DNA of 33,146 bases from Acidobacteriota bacterium. GTDB taxonomy: Bacteria > Acidobacteriota > Blastocatellia > Pyrinomonadales > Pyrinomonadaceae. A program made the translations under genes and the position numbers. Below are positions 8,789 to 16,372 of the stretch, piece by piece; position 1 is the stretch's first letter; each line of letters opens with the position of its first letter. Below the pieces are notes generated by a model. That model was not told the origin of the DNA. It ran no database searches and saw only the letters and a program-made list of their open reading frames with translations. Location: positions 1-33,146 of the forward strand of contig JAIVJC010000011.1 of the NCBI GenBank assembly GCA_020200235.1, written 5' to 3'.

Positions 8789-9532
8789 TTGCTACCGGAA
8801 TTGTCAGAGAGTCAGTTAGGTTGGATTGAAGAAATTGTTAAGCAACTTCGGAGAGCGCACACATACGAGCGCAACGAACAGTCAGACCTCGTTTCCGATT
8901 GCTTGCTTCAAGAAATCGGTGACGCCTTACGCCTCCATCATTGCTTCTCACGCGAGCCGTTCTCGAAAGATAAATTTGAATACCTGCTAGAACGGGCGTC
9001 GAATCATTGCGGCGTGCGCGCCGAACTTGCACCTAAAGGCAATCCCGGTCACGACATTACAATCAGTGGCGTCAAGTTTTCGCTCAAGACTCAGGCGGAC
9101 AAGAGCATCAAACGCAACTCCGTTCTAATCTCGAAATTTATGGAGTTAGGCAAAGGTCAGTGGGGAGATGATGAAAAGGATTTGATAGGGCTTCGGGAAC
9201 GGTTCTTTACTCACATGAAATCTTATGACCGGATTGTTGTCCTTCGCACCGTGTCTAAAGCCCCTGCCGGGTGGGAATATGAATTGGTAGAGATACCTAA
9301 AGCCCTTTTGCAACGGGCGTCCGGCGGAACTCTCCGCATGATGCACGGCAGCGCGCAAAACCCGAAGCCCGGTTATTGTGACGTGCGGGACTCGAAAGGC
9401 GATCTACTTTTTCAGCTTTATTTTGACGGCGGGACAGAGCGCAAGCTACAAATCAAAGCCATTAACATTGAAAACTGTATCGTTCACGCGAGATGGAGTT
9501 TCCCCGCCGATGATTTAATAACTGAAAGCTAA
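8789..9532 (+). CDS. SmaI-like type II restriction endonuclease (predicted target CCCGGG)
   Basis: The frame from TTG 8789 gives 247 residues. Blocks I recall from R.SmaI (also about 247 residues) are present in order: NPGHDITI, a following SLKT, FMELGKGQW, YELVEIPKALL, PKPGY, LYFDGG, ERKLQIK and CIVHARW. Asp89 and Lys100 fit a PD-(D/E)xK-type nuclease core. The enzyme should cut double-stranded DNA at CCCGGG unless it is methylated. The true start is unclear: similarity to the SmaI N-terminus seems to begin slightly before 8789, and the frame is open back to a TAA at 8747 without ATG; CTG 8780 is an alternative. Base composition (near 45% G+C) differs strongly from flanking genes, indicating horizontal transfer. 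It converges on the methyltransferase gene with an 18-base tail-to-tail overlap. Confidence 0.8.
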   Translation: MLPELSESQLGWIEEIVKQLRRAHTYERNEQSDLVSDCLLQEIGDALRLHHCFSREPFSKDKFEYLLERASNHCGVRAELAPKGNPGHDITISGVKFSLKTQADKSIKRNSVLISKFMELGKGQWGDDEKDLIGLRERFFTHMKSYDRIVVLRTVSKAPAGWEYELVEIPKALLQRASGGTLRMMHGSAQNPKPGYCDVRDSKGDLLFQLYFDGGTERKLQIKAINIENCIVHARWSFPADDLITES

Positions 9533-10399
9533 ATTGCCGGCCTTCGTTTGCGCGAGCCGCTTTCGGGCGATTGCCGCATACTCGGGATTTAATTCAATCC
9601 CGACGCATCGCCTCCCCCGCTCGATACAAACCTCTCCGACCGTGCCAGAGCCGAAGAACGGATCAAGTACCAAAGAGCGGGGTTTGCTTCCAGCGAGAAT
9701 GCACGGCTTGACGAGCGACGGCGGGAAGACCGCGAAATGAGCTTCCTTGAAGCCTTCCGTATTGAGCGACCAAATTGTGCGCTTGTTCCTTAACCCGTTT
9801 TTCTCTTTAGTCGGCTCTTTAATGGCTTCGTAATCGTAGTAATACCGCTCCGACTTAGACATTAAAAACAGGTATTCGTGCGCTTGCGTCGGTCTGTCTT
9901 TGACGGATTCGGGCTGGCAGTTCGGCTTATGCCAGATAATATCCGACCGGAGATGCCATCCGTCGGCTTGAAGCGCGAAGGCGACGCGCCACGGCACGCC
10001 GATTAGGTCTTTCGGCTTTAGCCCTTCGGGTGTAGGAGCGCGATAGCTCATTGCTCGCGACCGGTTCTTTTGATCCGAGTCGCGCCACGTCCGCCCGCCG
10101 CTTGTGTAAGAGTCGCCGATGTTAAGCCAAAACGTGCCGTCTTCCGCTAAGACTCTGCGGACTTGCCGGAAAACCGAAACCAGCTTTTCGATGTAGTCTT
10201 GAAGGGACATTTCCGCGCCTATCTGCCCTTCAATTCCATAGTCGCGCAAGCCCCAATAGGGGGGGCTTGTGACGCAACATTGAAAGAAGTTGTCGGGAAA
10301 TTTGGCGAGTTCCGTCAACGTATCGCCGACAATGATTGTACATGGCTCAGTTAATACCGCCTGATGGGCAACAGTTGGGGTGCTGTTGTAGGTATTCAT
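9515..10399 (-). CDS. Site-specific DNA methyltransferase (N4-cytosine type), partner of the SmaI-like nuclease
   Basis: This 294-residue enzyme transfers methyl groups from S-adenosylmethionine to DNA. Motif IV, TSPPYWGLRDYG (Thr44-Tyr48 onward), lies in the N-terminal half. The SAM-binding motif LDPFFGSGTVGE (Asp246-Gly252 onward), followed by CVGIELNPEYAAIA, lies at the C-terminus, which is the beta-class order. SPPY favours N4-cytosine, in line with M.SmaI (about 292 residues in memory); N6-adenine is the alternative. The start ATG 10399 has GGGAAG six bases upstream. It begins 21 bases after the PBP1A stop on the same strand, so PBP1A transcription may feed it. Its low G+C matches the endonuclease. 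No controller (C) protein gene is visible. Confidence 0.85.
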   Translation of the reverse strand: MNTYNSTPTVAHQAVLTEPCTIIVGDTLTELAKFPDNFFQCCVTSPPYWGLRDYGIEGQIGAEMSLQDYIEKLVSVFRQVRRVLAEDGTFWLNIGDSYTSGGRTWRDSDQKNRSRAMSYRAPTPEGLKPKDLIGVPWRVAFALQADGWHLRSDIIWHKPNCQPESVKDRPTQAHEYLFLMSKSERYYYDYEAIKEPTKEKNGLRNKRTIWSLNTEGFKEAHFAVFPPSLVKPCILAGSKPRSLVLDPFFGSGTVGEVCIERGRRCVGIELNPEYAAIARKRLAQTKAGNLAFSY

Positions 10400-10420
10400 A
10401 GTCCACTTCCCGATACCGGA

Positions 10421-13027
10421 TCAGTTGTCGCGGTTGTCGTTGCCGCCCTTCTTGCCCTTCTTCTTGGGCGGCTCGACCTCGCGCGGGCGCGTCGCCGGTT
10501 TGTCGGCGGCGGGCGGCGGCGGGGCGACTTCGGGGGCGGGCTGCGGCTTCGCGGGCTTCGCGTCGTCGGACGAGGCGGGCGGGGCGCTGCTGCTGCTGTC
10601 GCCGGCGGGGGGTGGCAGCGTGATCGGCTCCAAGGGCGCGGTCTCGTTGGGAGCGGCGCTCGGGTCGGTCGTCCCCTCGTCGCCGCGCAGCGCCTTCACC
10701 TGCTGCATCTCGGCGATCTGCTCCTCGCGCATCTCGCGCTGCCGCTGATGGTAGAGCTCCTTGATGTCTTCGGGCATCTTCGGCGCCTCGGGGAACTTCT
10801 CCTTCTCCTTGCCCTTCAGGAAGTCCTTCATGAAGTCGATCCAGATGGGGAGCGCGCCGTGCCCGCCCGTCATGTCGGAGCCGAGGTTCTTCTTGCGGTC
10901 GGGGTAGCCCATCCAGACGCCCGTCACGTAGGTCGGCGTGTAGCCGATGAACCACACGTCTGTGTGATCGTTGACCGTGCCGGTCTTGCCCGCGACGGGG
11001 CCGCCGACACTCGAAGCGGCGGGAGCGGTGCCGCCGCCCGACGTGACGCCGCGCATCATCGAGACCATGGTGAGCGCGACGTACTCGCTCGTCACCTTGT
11101 AGGTCGTCTTCTCGAACTCCTCGAGCGGCGCGCCGTCGCGGTCTAAGACGCGGCGCACGAGGTGGTTCTTGACGCGGATGCCCTTGTTCGGGAACGCCGA
11201 GTAGGCGGAGACCATCTGATCGAGCGGGACTTCGGTCGCGCCGAGCGCGCTCGGTAAATAAGGAGCCATCGGGACGGTGATGCCGAAGCGCCTGACCATC
11301 TGCGCGCCGGTCTGGATGCCGATCATGTCGAGCGTGTGCACCGCCGGGATGTTCAGCGAGCGCGCGAGCGCCGTCTTCATCGGGACGTTGCCGCAGCTCG
11401 TCGAGCCGTCGTAGTTGTGCGGCTGCCACTTGCCGCGCGTGATGGGCGCGCCGGAGAGCGTCGTGTCGGGCGTCATGCCCCACTCGACCGCCGCCGTGTA
11501 GATGAACGGCTTGAAGCACGAGCCGGTCTGCCGGTACGCCTGCGACGCGTTGTTGAACTTGTTGGTGTAGAAGTCGTAGCCGCCGATCATGGCGGCGACC
11601 TCGCCCGTCTTCGCGTTGACGGTGTAGAGCGCGCCCTGGATGGCGGGTATCTGCGAGAGCTCGACCTTGAGCCGGCGCGCGTCGGTGTCAACTTCACTGA
11701 CGTGGAACTCGCACAGATCGCCCGGCTTCAGCTCGTCCTTCGGCTGGCGGTTCGACCAGCCCATGTCCTTCGAGGTGACGGTCGCGGTGTAGCCGCCGAA
11801 GCGCACGCTCGCCTCGTTCTTCGCGCGGTCGACCCTCATCACGAGCCCGCGCACGTAGGTGTCGGGCGCGAAGTTGTTGGCGTACCACTCGGGGATGACG
11901 TAGCCGTTGAGCTGCTGCTGCGTCGGCTGCGGGTTGTTGTCGTTGTCCTCCGCGCCGATGTTCTTGTAGTCGGAGCGCCAGCCCGAGTGCGAGCGGTCGT
12001 AGCGGCGCAAACCCGTCCGCACCGCCTCGTAGGCGCGCTTCTGCGCCTCGGGGTTGATCGAGGTGTAGATCGAGAGGCCGCTGAAGGCGACGCGCGTCGT
12101 GTACTTGTCCTCGACGTACTGCCTGACCTCCTCGACCGGGTACTCGAACCACGCGTGCGAGGCGGCGGGCGGCGGGTACCACGCGGTGTCTGCGATCTTG
12201 ATCGGGCGCGCCTTCGCCGCGTCCGTCTCGCCCTCGGAGGCGAAGCCGTTCTTAGCCATCAGGTCGAGCACGAGATCGCGCCGCTCCTTCGCCGCCTGGA
12301 TGTTGACGGTCGGCGAGTACTTCGAGGTGGAGCGCGGGATGCCCGCTAAGAGCGCCGCCTCTTCGAGCGTGAGGTCTTTGGCGTGCTTGTTGAAGTAGAC
12401 CTGCGCGGCGGCTTCGAAGCCGTAGGCGCGCGCGCCGAGGAAGATGTGGTTGACGTACATCTCCATGATCTGCTGCTTCGTGTAGTAGCGCTCGATCTGG
12501 AGTGCGATGAGCCACTCGTTGAACTTGCGCGTGTAGGTCTGCTCTTTGGTGAGGAAGAGGTTTTTGGCGAGCTGCTGCGTCAGAGTCGATCCGCCCTCGC
12601 GCCTGTCTTCCGTGAAGTTCTTCCACGCCGCGCCGGCGATGCGCACCGGGTCGATGCCGTTGTGGCTGAAGAAGCGCGCGTCCTCGACGGCGAGGATGGC
12701 GTTCTTCAAAACGGGCGGGATCTCGTCGTAGCGCAGGGGGATGCGCCGCTCGATGGCGAACTCGCCGATCACGGTCTTGCCGTCGTCGGCGTAAACGCGC
12801 GTCACCTGGCTCGGCTGGTAGGTGGCGAGCGCGGCAACCTCGCTCGCTGCCTTCGAGTAGTTGAGCTGGTAGGCGGCGACCACCCCGGTCAAGCCGCCCG
12901 CGGCGAGCGCGAGCAGCAGGGTCGCGGGCAGCCAGAAGCGCCGGAGTGGGGAGCGTCGTCGCGGCGGCGTCGTCGCCGCGGAATTGCGGCGCGCGGGCGC
13001 GTTCGTGCGCGTTAATTTAGTTGACAT
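10421..13027 (-). CDS. mrcA: Class A penicillin-binding protein, PBP1A type
   Basis: This 868-residue bifunctional peptidoglycan synthase is anchored in the inner membrane. After a basic cytoplasmic tail, a single membrane helix spans about residues 31-53. The GT51 glycosyltransferase domain follows, with catalytic Glu115 in VEDARFFSHNGID and GGSTLTQQLAKN. A central OB-like segment (SVRFGGYTATVTS) points to PBP1A rather than PBP1B. The transpeptidase domain has SxxK at Ser503 (TGSCFKPF), ARSLNIP (SxN) and KTGT in AGKTGTVNDHTDVWF. The C-terminal about 120 residues are a disordered Pro/Ala/Glu/Lys-rich tail. The start ATG 13027 has AGAGGA upstream. The enzyme polymerises lipid II and cross-links strands. 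The methyltransferase gene follows directly downstream. Confidence 0.95.
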   Translation of the reverse strand: MSTKLTRTNAPARRNSAATTPPRRRSPLRRFWLPATLLLALAAGGLTGVVAAYQLNYSKAASEVAALATYQPSQVTRVYADDGKTVIGEFAIERRIPLRYDEIPPVLKNAILAVEDARFFSHNGIDPVRIAGAAWKNFTEDRREGGSTLTQQLAKNLFLTKEQTYTRKFNEWLIALQIERYYTKQQIMEMYVNHIFLGARAYGFEAAAQVYFNKHAKDLTLEEAALLAGIPRSTSKYSPTVNIQAAKERRDLVLDLMAKNGFASEGETDAAKARPIKIADTAWYPPPAASHAWFEYPVEEVRQYVEDKYTTRVAFSGLSIYTSINPEAQKRAYEAVRTGLRRYDRSHSGWRSDYKNIGAEDNDNNPQPTQQQLNGYVIPEWYANNFAPDTYVRGLVMRVDRAKNEASVRFGGYTATVTSKDMGWSNRQPKDELKPGDLCEFHVSEVDTDARRLKVELSQIPAIQGALYTVNAKTGEVAAMIGGYDFYTNKFNNASQAYRQTGSCFKPFIYTAAVEWGMTPDTTLSGAPITRGKWQPHNYDGSTSCGNVPMKTALARSLNIPAVHTLDMIGIQTGAQMVRRFGITVPMAPYLPSALGATEVPLDQMVSAYSAFPNKGIRVKNHLVRRVLDRDGAPLEEFEKTTYKVTSEYVALTMVSMMRGVTSGGGTAPAASSVGGPVAGKTGTVNDHTDVWFIGYTPTYVTGVWMGYPDRKKNLGSDMTGGHGALPIWIDFMKDFLKGKEKEKFPEAPKMPEDIKELYHQRQREMREEQIAEMQQVKALRGDEGTTDPSAAPNETAPLEPITLPPPAGDSSSSAPPASSDDAKPAKPQPAPEVAPPPPAADKPATRPREVEPPKKKGKKGGNDNRDN

Positions 13028-13126
13028 GAAAGATGATCCTCTTCAAGTCGAAGGCGCGCCGAGGGCTGACGAAAGTCTGCGGGAAACGGCGCTGGCGGAA
13101 CCGGGGAGAGACAGCCGACAGGGGGG

Positions 13127-13156
13127 ATTATAACGCAACCGAAAGGCTCGCGCGAA
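13127..13156 (-). promoter_or_regulatory. Probable -10 region of the PBP1A promoter
   Basis: On the minus strand a perfect TATAAT occupies 13132-13127, about 100 bases before the PBP1A start. The -35 area (TTCGCG around 13156-13151, spacer 18) is a poor match, so only the -10 is well supported. Confidence 0.45.
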
Positions 13157-13167
13157 CGTCTAAATCC

Positions 13168-13280
13168 GGTGACAAGTCAACAGTGACAAGTGACAGGCAG
13201 GACTAGAGCTATCAGCCATTAGCTGACAGCTAACAGCTTCTTTGACCTGTCACCTGTCACGGTTCACCCGTCACGTGTTA
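13168..13280. repeat. Word-repeat hairpin element A (GTGACA family, with an inner AGCTAACAGCT part)
   Basis: The left arm (13168-13200) repeats words like GTGACAAGTGACAGG. The right arm (13243-13280) carries the reverse complement pattern, CCTGTCACCTGTCACGG and CCGTCACGTG. Between them, 13207-13237 holds a second inverted set, CAGCCATTAGCTGACAGC and CTAACAGCT, related to elements B and D. It lies between the PBP1A promoter and the remnant of ssrA. Confidence 0.75.
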
Positions 13281-13283
13281 CTA

Positions 13284-13491
13284 TCGATTGCGCACGGGTG
13301 AGCTGGCTCGCCGCACGTGTCCGGGTGCGGCGGGCGAGATAAACGGGCTAGCCGCTCGCGGGGTCTTCGTCGCTTCACTTACCCGCGGACGGCGAACGCG
13401 CACGGGAGAGCCGTGCAGCAGAGAAGCGTCTAAGCATGTAGATTCCGGCGGGCGCGACCTTTGGACCCGAGTTCGACTCTCGGCACCTCCA
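13284..13491 (+). ncRNA. ssrA: tmRNA (ssrA), 3' half only; the 5' half appears to be missing
   Basis: The 3' part is unmistakable: CTAAGCATGTAGA at about 13431 (the tmRNA hallmark), then GGAC, a T arm CCGAG-TTCGACT-CTCGG and the acceptor strand CACCTCC plus A at 13491. CCA is not encoded. Upstream, about 150 bases can form the pseudoknot-type helices expected after the tag frame (for example CTCGCCGCA with TGCGGCGGGCGAG). What should precede them is not found: no GGAGGTG acceptor partner, no TTCGACGGG D-loop signature and no recognisable tag ending in Ala codons. Instead repeat element A ends at 13280. The left boundary given is therefore arbitrary. A terminator follows. A functional tmRNA for ribosome rescue could not be made from this segment alone. 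Confidence 0.7.
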
Positions 13492-13507
13492 TCGGACGTC
13501 AGGCAAG

Positions 13508-13567
13508 CGGGCGGTCAAACGGGTCGGCTGTGTGATAACATCCGACTCGCGCGACCGCCCTTTTTTT
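13508..13567 (+). terminator. Rho-independent terminator after ssrA
   Basis: GGGCGGTC (13509-13516) pairs with GACCGCCC (13553-13560), and an inner GTCGG/CCGAC extends the structure. Seven T residues follow at 13561-13567. It ends just 20 bases before the Uma2 start. Confidence 0.8.
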
Positions 13568-13587
13568 CGCGCGAAAGCGAGGGAGAC

Positions 13588-14046
13588 ATGATGACGACCA
13601 CCCGGCTGATGACGGCGGACGAACTCCTCACACTGCCCCGCGGCAGGTTTCGTTACGAACTCATTAAAGGAGAGCTGATCACGATGTCTCCAGCCGGACA
13701 GGAGCACGGGGCAATCACCATTAACCTCACAGTGTTGCTTGCTCAGCACGTCAAGGCTAACAAGCTCGGCGTCGTCTTCGCCGCCGAGACCGGCTTCAAA
13801 CTCGAATCCGATCCCGACACTGTGCGCGCGCCGGACGTGTCTTTCATCCGGCGCGCGCGCGTCGAGCGCGAGGGCATCTCGAAGGGCTACGGCGCGGGCG
13901 CGCCCGATCTCGCCGTCGAAGTGCTCTCGCCGGACGACTCGCCGGGGAAGGTCGAGAAGAAGACGCGCGACTGGCTCGCGGGCGGCGCGCTTGAGGTCTG
14001 GACAGCCTCCCCATCGGAATCTTCGACAGCGGCGTCGGCGGTCTGA
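13588..14046 (+). CDS. Uma2-family (DUF820) putative endonuclease, C-terminus lost
   Basis: The start ATG 13588 (a second ATG is at 13591) follows GAGGGAGAC closely. Residues about 5-138 match the Uma2 pattern: LMTADELLTLPRGRFRYELI, ELITMSPAGQEHG, APDVSFI, DLAVEVLSPDDSPGKVEKK, then TRDWLAGGALEVW. The family has a PD-(D/E)xK-like fold (Asp and Glu of APDVSF and VEVLSP); its real role is unknown. After Trp (codon 13999) similarity ends abruptly, because the DNA is from here on murI read in the wrong frame, adding TASPSESSTAASAV before a chance stop. About 50 C-terminal residues are missing compared with the usual 185-200. The catalytic part may survive, but stability is doubtful. Confidence 0.75.
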   Translation: MMTTTRLMTADELLTLPRGRFRYELIKGELITMSPAGQEHGAITINLTVLLAQHVKANKLGVVFAAETGFKLESDPDTVRAPDVSFIRRARVEREGISKGYGAGAPDLAVEVLSPDDSPGKVEKKTRDWLAGGALEVWTASPSESSTAASAV

Positions 14047-14888
14047 CCGTCTACCGCGCGCTGCACGACCGCCTGCCGAACGAGCGGTTCGTCTACCTCG
14101 GCGACACGGCGCGCGTGCCCTACGGGACGAAGTCGCTGGCGACCGTGGAGCGCTACGCCTTGGAGAACGCGCGGTTCCTGGAAGCGCGCGGGATCAAGCT
14201 CCTGGTCGTGGCGTGCAACACGGCGTCGGCGCTGGCGCTGCCCGCGATCCGCGCAGGGGTCGGCGTCCCCGTCGTCGGCGTCATCGAGCCGGGCGCGCGC
14301 GCGGTCGTCGAGGGATCGGGGGGGGAGAGGGTCGGCGTCGTCGCGACCGAGGCGACCGTGCAGAGCGGCGCGTACCGCCGGGAAATAGAGAAGCTCGCGC
14401 CGTCGCTCGAAGTCGTCGAGCGCGCGTGCCCGCTCTTCGTCGCACTCGCCGAGGAGGGCTGGGCTGATTCGGACGTGGCGCGCGAAGTCGCCGCGGAGTA
14501 TCTGAAAGACTTCCGCGGCGGCGCGGTCGACGCGCTCGTGCTCGGCTGCACGCACTACCCGATCCTGCGGCGCGTGATTCAGGAGACCGTCGGCGGGGGC
14601 GTGAAGTTGATCGATTCGGGCGAGGCGACCGCGCGCGCCGTCGCGGAGTTGCTCGACGGGAGGAGCCTGCGCCGCAAGACGGACACGGCGACCGGAAAAC
14701 TTTTCGCCGAGCGTGCGCGCGAGCGCCGCCTGTGCGATGATCTGGATCACTTCTACGTGACGGACGCGGCGGATCGCTTCGCCCGCGTCGCCGAAAGGTT
14801 TTTGGGCAGCGCGCCGTCCGTCCTCGAAGCCGTCGAAGTCTGGGGGCAGGACAGACTGCAACCCGCGGAGCAACCAGTTGTCAGCTAA
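13995..14888 (+). pseudogene. murI: Glutamate racemase MurI without a start codon (joined to Uma2)
   Basis: Glutamate racemase makes D-glutamate for peptidoglycan. Here LPIGIFDSGVGGLTVYRAL begins at 14007 and the rest is intact: YLGDTARVPYG, the first catalytic Cys in VVACNTASALALPA (codon near 14213), VVGVIEPGA and the second Cys in LGCTHYPILRR (near 14544), ending TAA 14886. In this frame a TGA lies at 13992-13994, and no ATG, GTG or TTG occurs between it and the conserved DSLPIGIF. The first usable start, GTG 14115, would remove the catalytic Asp motif FDSGVGG. The natural start seems to have been deleted together with the end of Uma2. Since murI is normally essential, either the assembly is wrong here, another copy exists, or an alternative route to D-Glu is used. 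Confidence 0.8.
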
Positions 14889-15624
14889 ACGAAACTTCAC
14901 CCGCACCGACGCGCGCCGCCCGGACGAACTGCGCGAGGTGCGCATCACGACCGACTTCATGCCCTACGCCGAGGGGTCGGCTCTCATCGAGATGGGCGAG
15001 ACGCGCGTCATCTGCGCCGCGACCCTCGAAGAGTCCGTGCCGCGCTTCCGGCGCAACACGGGCGAGGGCTGGCTGACCGCCGAGTACGCGATGCTGCCGC
15101 GCGCCACGCAGCAGCGCACGCAGCGCGACGTCAAGCGCGGATCGCCCTCCGGGCGCACGCACGAGATTCAGCGCCTCATCGGCCGGAGCTTACGCGCCGT
15201 CTGCGATCTCTCGCGCCTGGGGGAGCGCACGCTGACCATCGACTGCGACGTGCTACAAGCCGACGGCGGCACGCGCACCGCCTCAATCACGGGTGCCTAC
15301 GTCGCCTTCGCGCTCGCCTGCCGGCGACTTCAGCGCAAGGGGCTCATCGCCTCGTCGCCCGTCAGGGGCGAGATCGCCGCCGTGAGCGTCGGCGTCGTCG
15401 AGGGCGTGCCGCTGCTCGATCTCAAGTACGACGAGGACTCGCGCGCCGGGGTGGACATGAACGTCGTCTGCACGGGCGAGGGGAAGTTCGTCGAGGTGCA
15501 GGGCACGGCGGAGGGCGAGGCTTTCTCGCGCGAGGAGATGGACGCGCTGCTGGCGCTCGCCGCGGGCGGGCTCGCCCGACTCTTCGCCGCGCAGCGCGAG
15601 GCTCTGGAACGCGCCGGGCCCTAA
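14878..15624 (+). CDS. rph: Ribonuclease PH
   Basis: The 248-residue protein is a 3'-5' phosphorolytic exoribonuclease that trims tRNA 3' ends. Family landmarks run in order: [85 protein letters not shown] (the phosphate-binding and catalytic region), LDLKYDEDS and [10 protein letters not shown]. The length is normal. The start is TTG 14878, seven bases after GGAG and overlapping the murI end by 11 bases, which indicates that murI and rph form a coupled operon. It ends cleanly at TAA 15624. It is intact, in contrast to the damaged genes just upstream. Confidence 0.95.
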   Translation: MSAKRNFTRTDARRPDELREVRITTDFMPYAEGSALIEMGETRVICAATLEESVPRFRRNTGEGWLTAEYAMLPRATQQRTQRDVKRGSPSGRTHEIQRLIGRSLRAVCDLSRLGERTLTIDCDVLQADGGTRTASITGAYVAFALACRRLQRKGLIASSPVRGEIAAVSVGVVEGVPLLDLKYDEDSRAGVDMNVVCTGEGKFVEVQGTAEGEAFSREEMDALLALAAGGLARLFAAQREALERAGP

Positions 15625-15740
15625 ACGGGCGGGCAACATAAGCGCCGGGGCGGCATCTAATGAGTCTGACCGCAAGCAACCCGCCGCGACGGTTAGAGTC
15701 GAACGGACGGCGGCAACACCCAGGAGTTAAAACCAATCAT

Positions 15741-16259
15741 ATGCGACGCCTGCTGACAATCGCGGCACTCGCGCTCGCCCTCTGCGCCGCCTCGCCGGCC
15801 GCGCGGGCGCAGGACGCGCAGACCTACACGACCGACAAGATCGAGTACGCGCTCGACCTGCCGAACGCGACGTGGCGCGCCGTGCCGCGCACCGACGGCA
15901 TGCACGAGCACGTCGAGTTCGTCTACGGCGACCGCGGCGACGGGCTGCTGCGCATCCGCAAGGAGCTGGTCGAGGACGGCGCGAAGCTCGAAGACCTCGC
16001 GCGCCGCGATAAGGACAACAAGCTGCGCTTCCGGAGCGGCTACGTCGAGGGCAGGCAGGACAGCTTCCCCGGTCGCCTCAAGGGCATCGCCTCGTCCTAC
16101 GAGTTCACCGGCGGCGGCAAGCCGATGGTCGGCGTCATCTACTACCTGCAAGCCGACCCGCGCACCGTCTACGTGCTCCACTTCACCGGCGCGAAGGACA
16201 AGCTCCTGCGCGTCCGCGCGCAGACCGACGGCATCGCGCGCAGCTTTAGGGTGAAGTAG
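15741..16259 (+). CDS. Secreted protein of unknown function
   Basis: The product has 172 residues. The ATG 15741 is chosen because it gives a textbook signal peptide (MRRLLTIAALALALCAASPAARAQ, shown here in parts: basic start, alanine/leucine core, ARAQ cleavage near residue 24) and has AGGAG 14 bases upstream; the longer frame to 15660 does not. The mature part of about 148 residues begins YTTDKIEYALDLPNATWRAV, alternates charged and aromatic residues and contains no catalytic motif I recognise. The pattern of a short beta-rich domain (IEYALDLP...WRAVPR...YYLQADPRTVYVLHFTG) resembles small extracytoplasmic PsbP-like or lipid-binding folds, but that is only a guess. Its stop codon is part of repeat element B. 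Confidence 0.7.
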   Translation: MRRLLTIAALALALCAASPAARAQDAQTYTTDKIEYALDLPNATWRAVPRTDGMHEHVEFVYGDRGDGLLRIRKELVEDGAKLEDLARRDKDNKLRFRSGYVEGRQDSFPGRLKGIASSYEFTGGGKPMVGVIYYLQADPRTVYVLHFTGAKDKLLRVRAQTDGIARSFRVK

Positions 16260-16368
16260 CTGTTAGCGATTAGCTGTTAGCTTTCAGCCAAACCAAAACC
16301 ATAAAACGCTGGGATGCCTGAACGCTTCTGGCTAACAGCTAATCGCTAACAGCTAACAGCTAATCGCT
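16258..16368. repeat. Word-repeat hairpin element B (GCTAACAGCTAA family)
   Basis: The left arm (16258-16288) reads AGCTGTTAGCGATTAGCTG and onward; the right arm (16330-16368) is its complement, GGCTAACAGCTAATCGCTAA, with an extra AACAGCTAA unit. The loop is about 40 bases. The left end overlaps the stop codon of the upstream gene (TAG 16257-16259), and the right end stops four bases before the ATG of the SET gene, replacing any Shine-Dalgarno sequence there. Confidence 0.8.
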
Positions 16369-16372
16369 CCCC

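Noticed and set aside
13288-13587. Upstream extension of the Uma2 frame by 100 codons
   Set aside because: It covers the ssrA remnant and its terminator; the ATG at 13588 has a good ribosome binding site.
13284-13600. Circularly permuted two-piece tmRNA
   Set aside because: After the 3' piece comes a rho-independent terminator, not an acceptor 5' strand and tag region.
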